This document shows, one piece after another, positions 5,887-6,630 of a stretch of DNA of 6,630 nt. How positions within the stretch are numbered: position 1 is the first letter of the stretch; every line of letters begins with the position of its first letter. The notes under the pieces are model-generated. The model had not been told where the DNA came from. It saw only the letters and a list, made by a program, of their open reading frames with translations, and ran no database searches. The translations under genes were made by a program, and so were the position numbers. The stretch covers positions 1 through 6,630 of the forward strand of contig JAAWDW010000085.1 of the NCBI GenBank assembly GCA_022793975.1, read 5' to 3'. This stretch comes from Bacillota bacterium (GTDB lineage Bacteria > Bacillota > Clostridia > Peptostreptococcales > Anaerovoracaceae).

Positions 5887-5906
5887 ACAAATGACGGGGT
5901 AAGAGT

Positions 5907-6630
5907 ATGAGCAGAAAAACAAAAGCCGTAATTTACATATATATTTTTGTTATGGTATGCCTTGCGGTAATCATTTATGTTGTACCGTCGGTAACCGGAA
6001 TGCTCACGCCGACGGAAATACTTCCTTACGGCAATTTGACAGAAACGGATACGGCTACCTGCTATTTTGTGCGCGATGAGAAGGTGTATCTTGCTGAGGC
6101 ATCGGGCATAATTAATTATTATTTTGAAGATAAGACAAAGGTGCGCAGAAATTCGACGATACTGACAGTTACGAGACGAAATGTACAGAGAGAAGGTGAA
6201 TCGGAGTTTGCGCAGATAATTACTAAGTTGGGAAGCGATGCTGTAACAAAATCGGACTATAAAAGTGAATTTAACGGAGTAATAAGTTACAGTATTGATG
6301 GATATGAAGGTTATTTTACTCCAGGTAACATACTTGATTTGGATTATGACAAAGTAAAAGAACTGCCTATAGATGAACCTGTAAATCTTACGCGTGAGAC
6401 CGTATACAGGGACGAGCCTATTTACAAAATATGCGATAACGATAAATGGTATATAACTTGTTGGGTCAGTGCCGGTAACAGTGTGAAATATCAGAAAGGA
6501 CGCACTGTGAGACTGCAGCTTCCGCTGGGTCAGCTGCGGGCAACGGTCACCGAGATAGCGGAAAAGGGCTCCCATTTTGGATGGCACCAATCTGCTGCCA
6601 GCCAGACTTTTGAGGCCCATGAAAATCATA
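5907..6630 (+). CDS. HlyD/RND-adaptor-like single-pass membrane protein (3' end outside window)
   Basis: Open frame of 241 codons from an ATG preceded by GGGGT (5896-5900) and continuing past the right edge. After a basic MSRKTK start there is one membrane helix (about residues 8-27); the rest would lie outside the membrane. The segment CYFVRDEKVYLAEASGII followed by NYYFEDKTKVRRNSTIL resembles the barrel-sandwich (lipoyl-like) half-motif of membrane-fusion proteins. GVISYSIDGYEGYFTPGNI and EPIYKICDNDKWYITCWV match, from memory, a clostridial family labelled HlyD family efflux adaptor, often encoded near yggS-sepF-ylmH division genes. Real function is unknown; the usual transporter and outer-membrane partners are not seen. 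From about 6570 the frame loses the expected beta-strand and Thr-Asn pattern and the composition becomes more GC-rich, so the last ~20 residues may be out of frame or foreign. Confidence 0.8.
   Translation, partial: MSRKTKAVIYIYIFVMVCLAVIIYVVPSVTGMLTPTEILPYGNLTETDTATCYFVRDEKVYLAEASGIINYYFEDKTKVRRNSTILTVTRRNVQREGESEFAQIITKLGSDAVTKSDYKSEFNGVISYSIDGYEGYFTPGNILDLDYDKVKELPIDEPVNLTRETVYRDEPIYKICDNDKWYITCWVSAGNSVKYQKGRTVRLQLPLGQLRATVTEIAEKGSHFGWHQSAASQTFEAHENH

Noticed and set aside
5862..6629. 255-residue open frame on the minus strand at the right edge
   Set aside because: Antisense to the HlyD-like gene, which has a promoter, ribosome site, membrane helix and family motifs; the minus frame has none of these.

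Overview
The window reads as chromosomal core DNA from a member of the Clostridia (Firmicutes/Bacillota). The evidence is the Firmicutes-style ylxM-ffh-rpsP-khpA-rimM-trmD order, strong AGGAGG ribosome binding sites, moderately AT-rich DNA with frequent ATA and AGA codons, and a last gene of a membrane adaptor family typical of Clostridia. Genus cannot be fixed from this piece. All recognised genes lie on the + strand; the long minus-strand frames are antisense shadows.

Left part (1-1974): the 3' part of an Mrp/NBP35-type P-loop ATPase gene (Fe-S cluster carrier), cut by the left edge, then a 201-base gap (463-663) with no convincing promoter, terminator or RNA. It is followed by sppA, a membrane-bound signal peptide peptidase with an unusually long, Gly/Ser-rich cytoplasmic N-terminus. 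The sppA start is best placed at a GTG (664), not at an upstream TTG.

Middle (1975-5848): a compact intergenic region carries the sppA terminator, and its 3' arm contains the -35 box of the promoter for the next operon. The ylxM leader that follows has two hairpins. The operon is ylxM (SRP-associated helix-turn-helix protein), ffh (SRP GTPase), rpsP (ribosomal protein S16), khpA (KH RNA-binding protein), rimM (16S/30S maturation) and trmD (tRNA m1G37 methyltransferase). It thus joins co-translational protein targeting to ribosome assembly and tRNA modification. An intrinsic-terminator-like hairpin sits between khpA and rimM and probably lowers expression of rimM-trmD. A weaker, AT-rich candidate promoter lies between ffh and rpsP.

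Right part (5849-6630): directly after trmD a new promoter-like sequence, with the same TATGGTAAA core as the ylxM promoter, precedes a gene for a single-pass membrane protein of the HlyD/RND-adaptor-like family. The right edge cuts it. Its last ~60 bases no longer look like the family in the reading frame, which may mark a frameshift, a junction or a sequence error. The expected partner rplS (L19) does not follow trmD, and ylqD is absent between khpA and rimM.

I see no CRISPR array, tRNA, rRNA, complete mobile element or clearly new multi-gene system. The most interesting material is regulatory: the terminator/promoter overlap, the repeated octamer and hairpins in the ylxM leader, and the intra-operon terminator.
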